From contig NC_022997.1 of assembly GCF_000503895.1 (NCBI RefSeq), positions 3,103,821 to 3,167,820 of the forward strand: 64,000 nt of DNA, read 5' to 3'. Source of the DNA: Hyphomicrobium nitrativorans NL23 (GTDB lineage: Bacteria; Pseudomonadota; Alphaproteobacteria; Rhizobiales; Hyphomicrobiaceae). Positions 63,885 to 64,000 of this stretch are shown one piece after another; within the stretch, counting starts at the first letter, position 1, and each line of letters begins with the position of its first letter. Below the pieces are notes generated by a model, which saw only the letters and a program-made list of their open reading frames with translations, had not been told where the DNA came from and ran no database searches. Made by a program: the position numbers and the translations under genes.

Positions 63885-64000
63885 CGCGCGGTCGTCTCAC
63901 GCTCTGGCGCCTTGCAACGCGGCTCTATCTCTTTCCCCCACTTGCGCGACTGGCACGGCTTGCCCCAATCTGCCCGCGTTCAGGAATAGGCACTTTTGGG

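Overview
The window is a gene-dense, high-GC (roughly 64% by eye) chromosomal segment of an alphaproteobacterium, most likely a member of the Hyphomicrobiales; a Hyphomicrobium-like relative is possible but not proven. The order SPOR-type D,D-carboxypeptidase / phasin / clpS / clpA, the CoA pyrophosphatase / DUF6111 / CCA-adding enzyme operon, the Aap-type amino-acid transporter, the HrcA/CIRCE-controlled groESL operon, the DUF6894 protein and the bactofilin all fit that order. I see no rRNA, tRNA, CRISPR array, prophage or complete insertion sequence, and most of the window is housekeeping DNA.

Layout. 0.5-2.1 kb: a lysozyme-fold-like secreted protein and a tiny secreted cysteine-pair protein, both on minus. 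2.4-4.7 kb: nudL-like / DUF6111 / cca operon. 4.7-7.9 kb: small conserved protein, groEL-groES with CIRCE, and an H-NS-family protein. 8.1-11.6 kb: a three-gene MacAB-like efflux operon in which ATPase and permease are separate proteins. 12-15.6 kb: Fe/Mn superoxide dismutase, then an operon of a HerA/YjgR-type ATPase followed by a TIR-like protein. 16-20.2 kb: methylmalonyl-CoA mutase small and large subunits, followed by an MDR oxidoreductase and a DUF599 protein. 22.2-28.5 kb: clpA, clpS, phasin, D,D-carboxypeptidase and a J-domain membrane protein. 28.5-36.9 kb: VWA-like protein, putA, panC, an EamA transporter and parE. 37-44.8 kb: DUF6894 protein, a CadC-like TPR protein, a CreD-like protein, aquaporin, a DEAD-box helicase and small unknowns. 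45.4-49.9 kb: a complete Aap-type amino-acid ABC transporter (ATPase, binding protein, two permeases). 50-53.3 kb: an internally duplicated membrane protein, an L-2-hydroxyglutarate-oxidase-like enzyme, a bactofilin and a peroxiredoxin. 53.6-63.9 kb: a large YhdP/AsmA-like protein, an alpha/beta-hydrolase-like membrane protein, tyrS, anmK and a membrane GGDEF-EAL protein.

Functional links. Protein quality control is represented by GroESL, ClpAP adaptor plus unfoldase, and a J protein. Carbon flow is represented by methylmalonyl-CoA mutase (propionyl-CoA to succinyl-CoA), PutA (proline to glutamate), the Aap transporter, and PHB granules through the phasin. Envelope functions include the D,D-carboxypeptidase, AnmK, bactofilin, the YhdP-like protein and the MacAB-like pump.

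The best candidates for something undescribed are the TIR-like/HerA-like gene pair (12.7-15.6 kb) and the D,D-carboxypeptidase, whose signal peptide and catalytic domain lie in different frames joined exactly at an A-AAA-AAG slippery heptamer. A second gene 3 kb away (VWA-like) also needs a -1 shift, so single-base under-calling in the assembly is a serious alternative for both. Start codons were chosen from Shine-Dalgarno spacing and family N-termini; where the choice is uncertain, this is stated.
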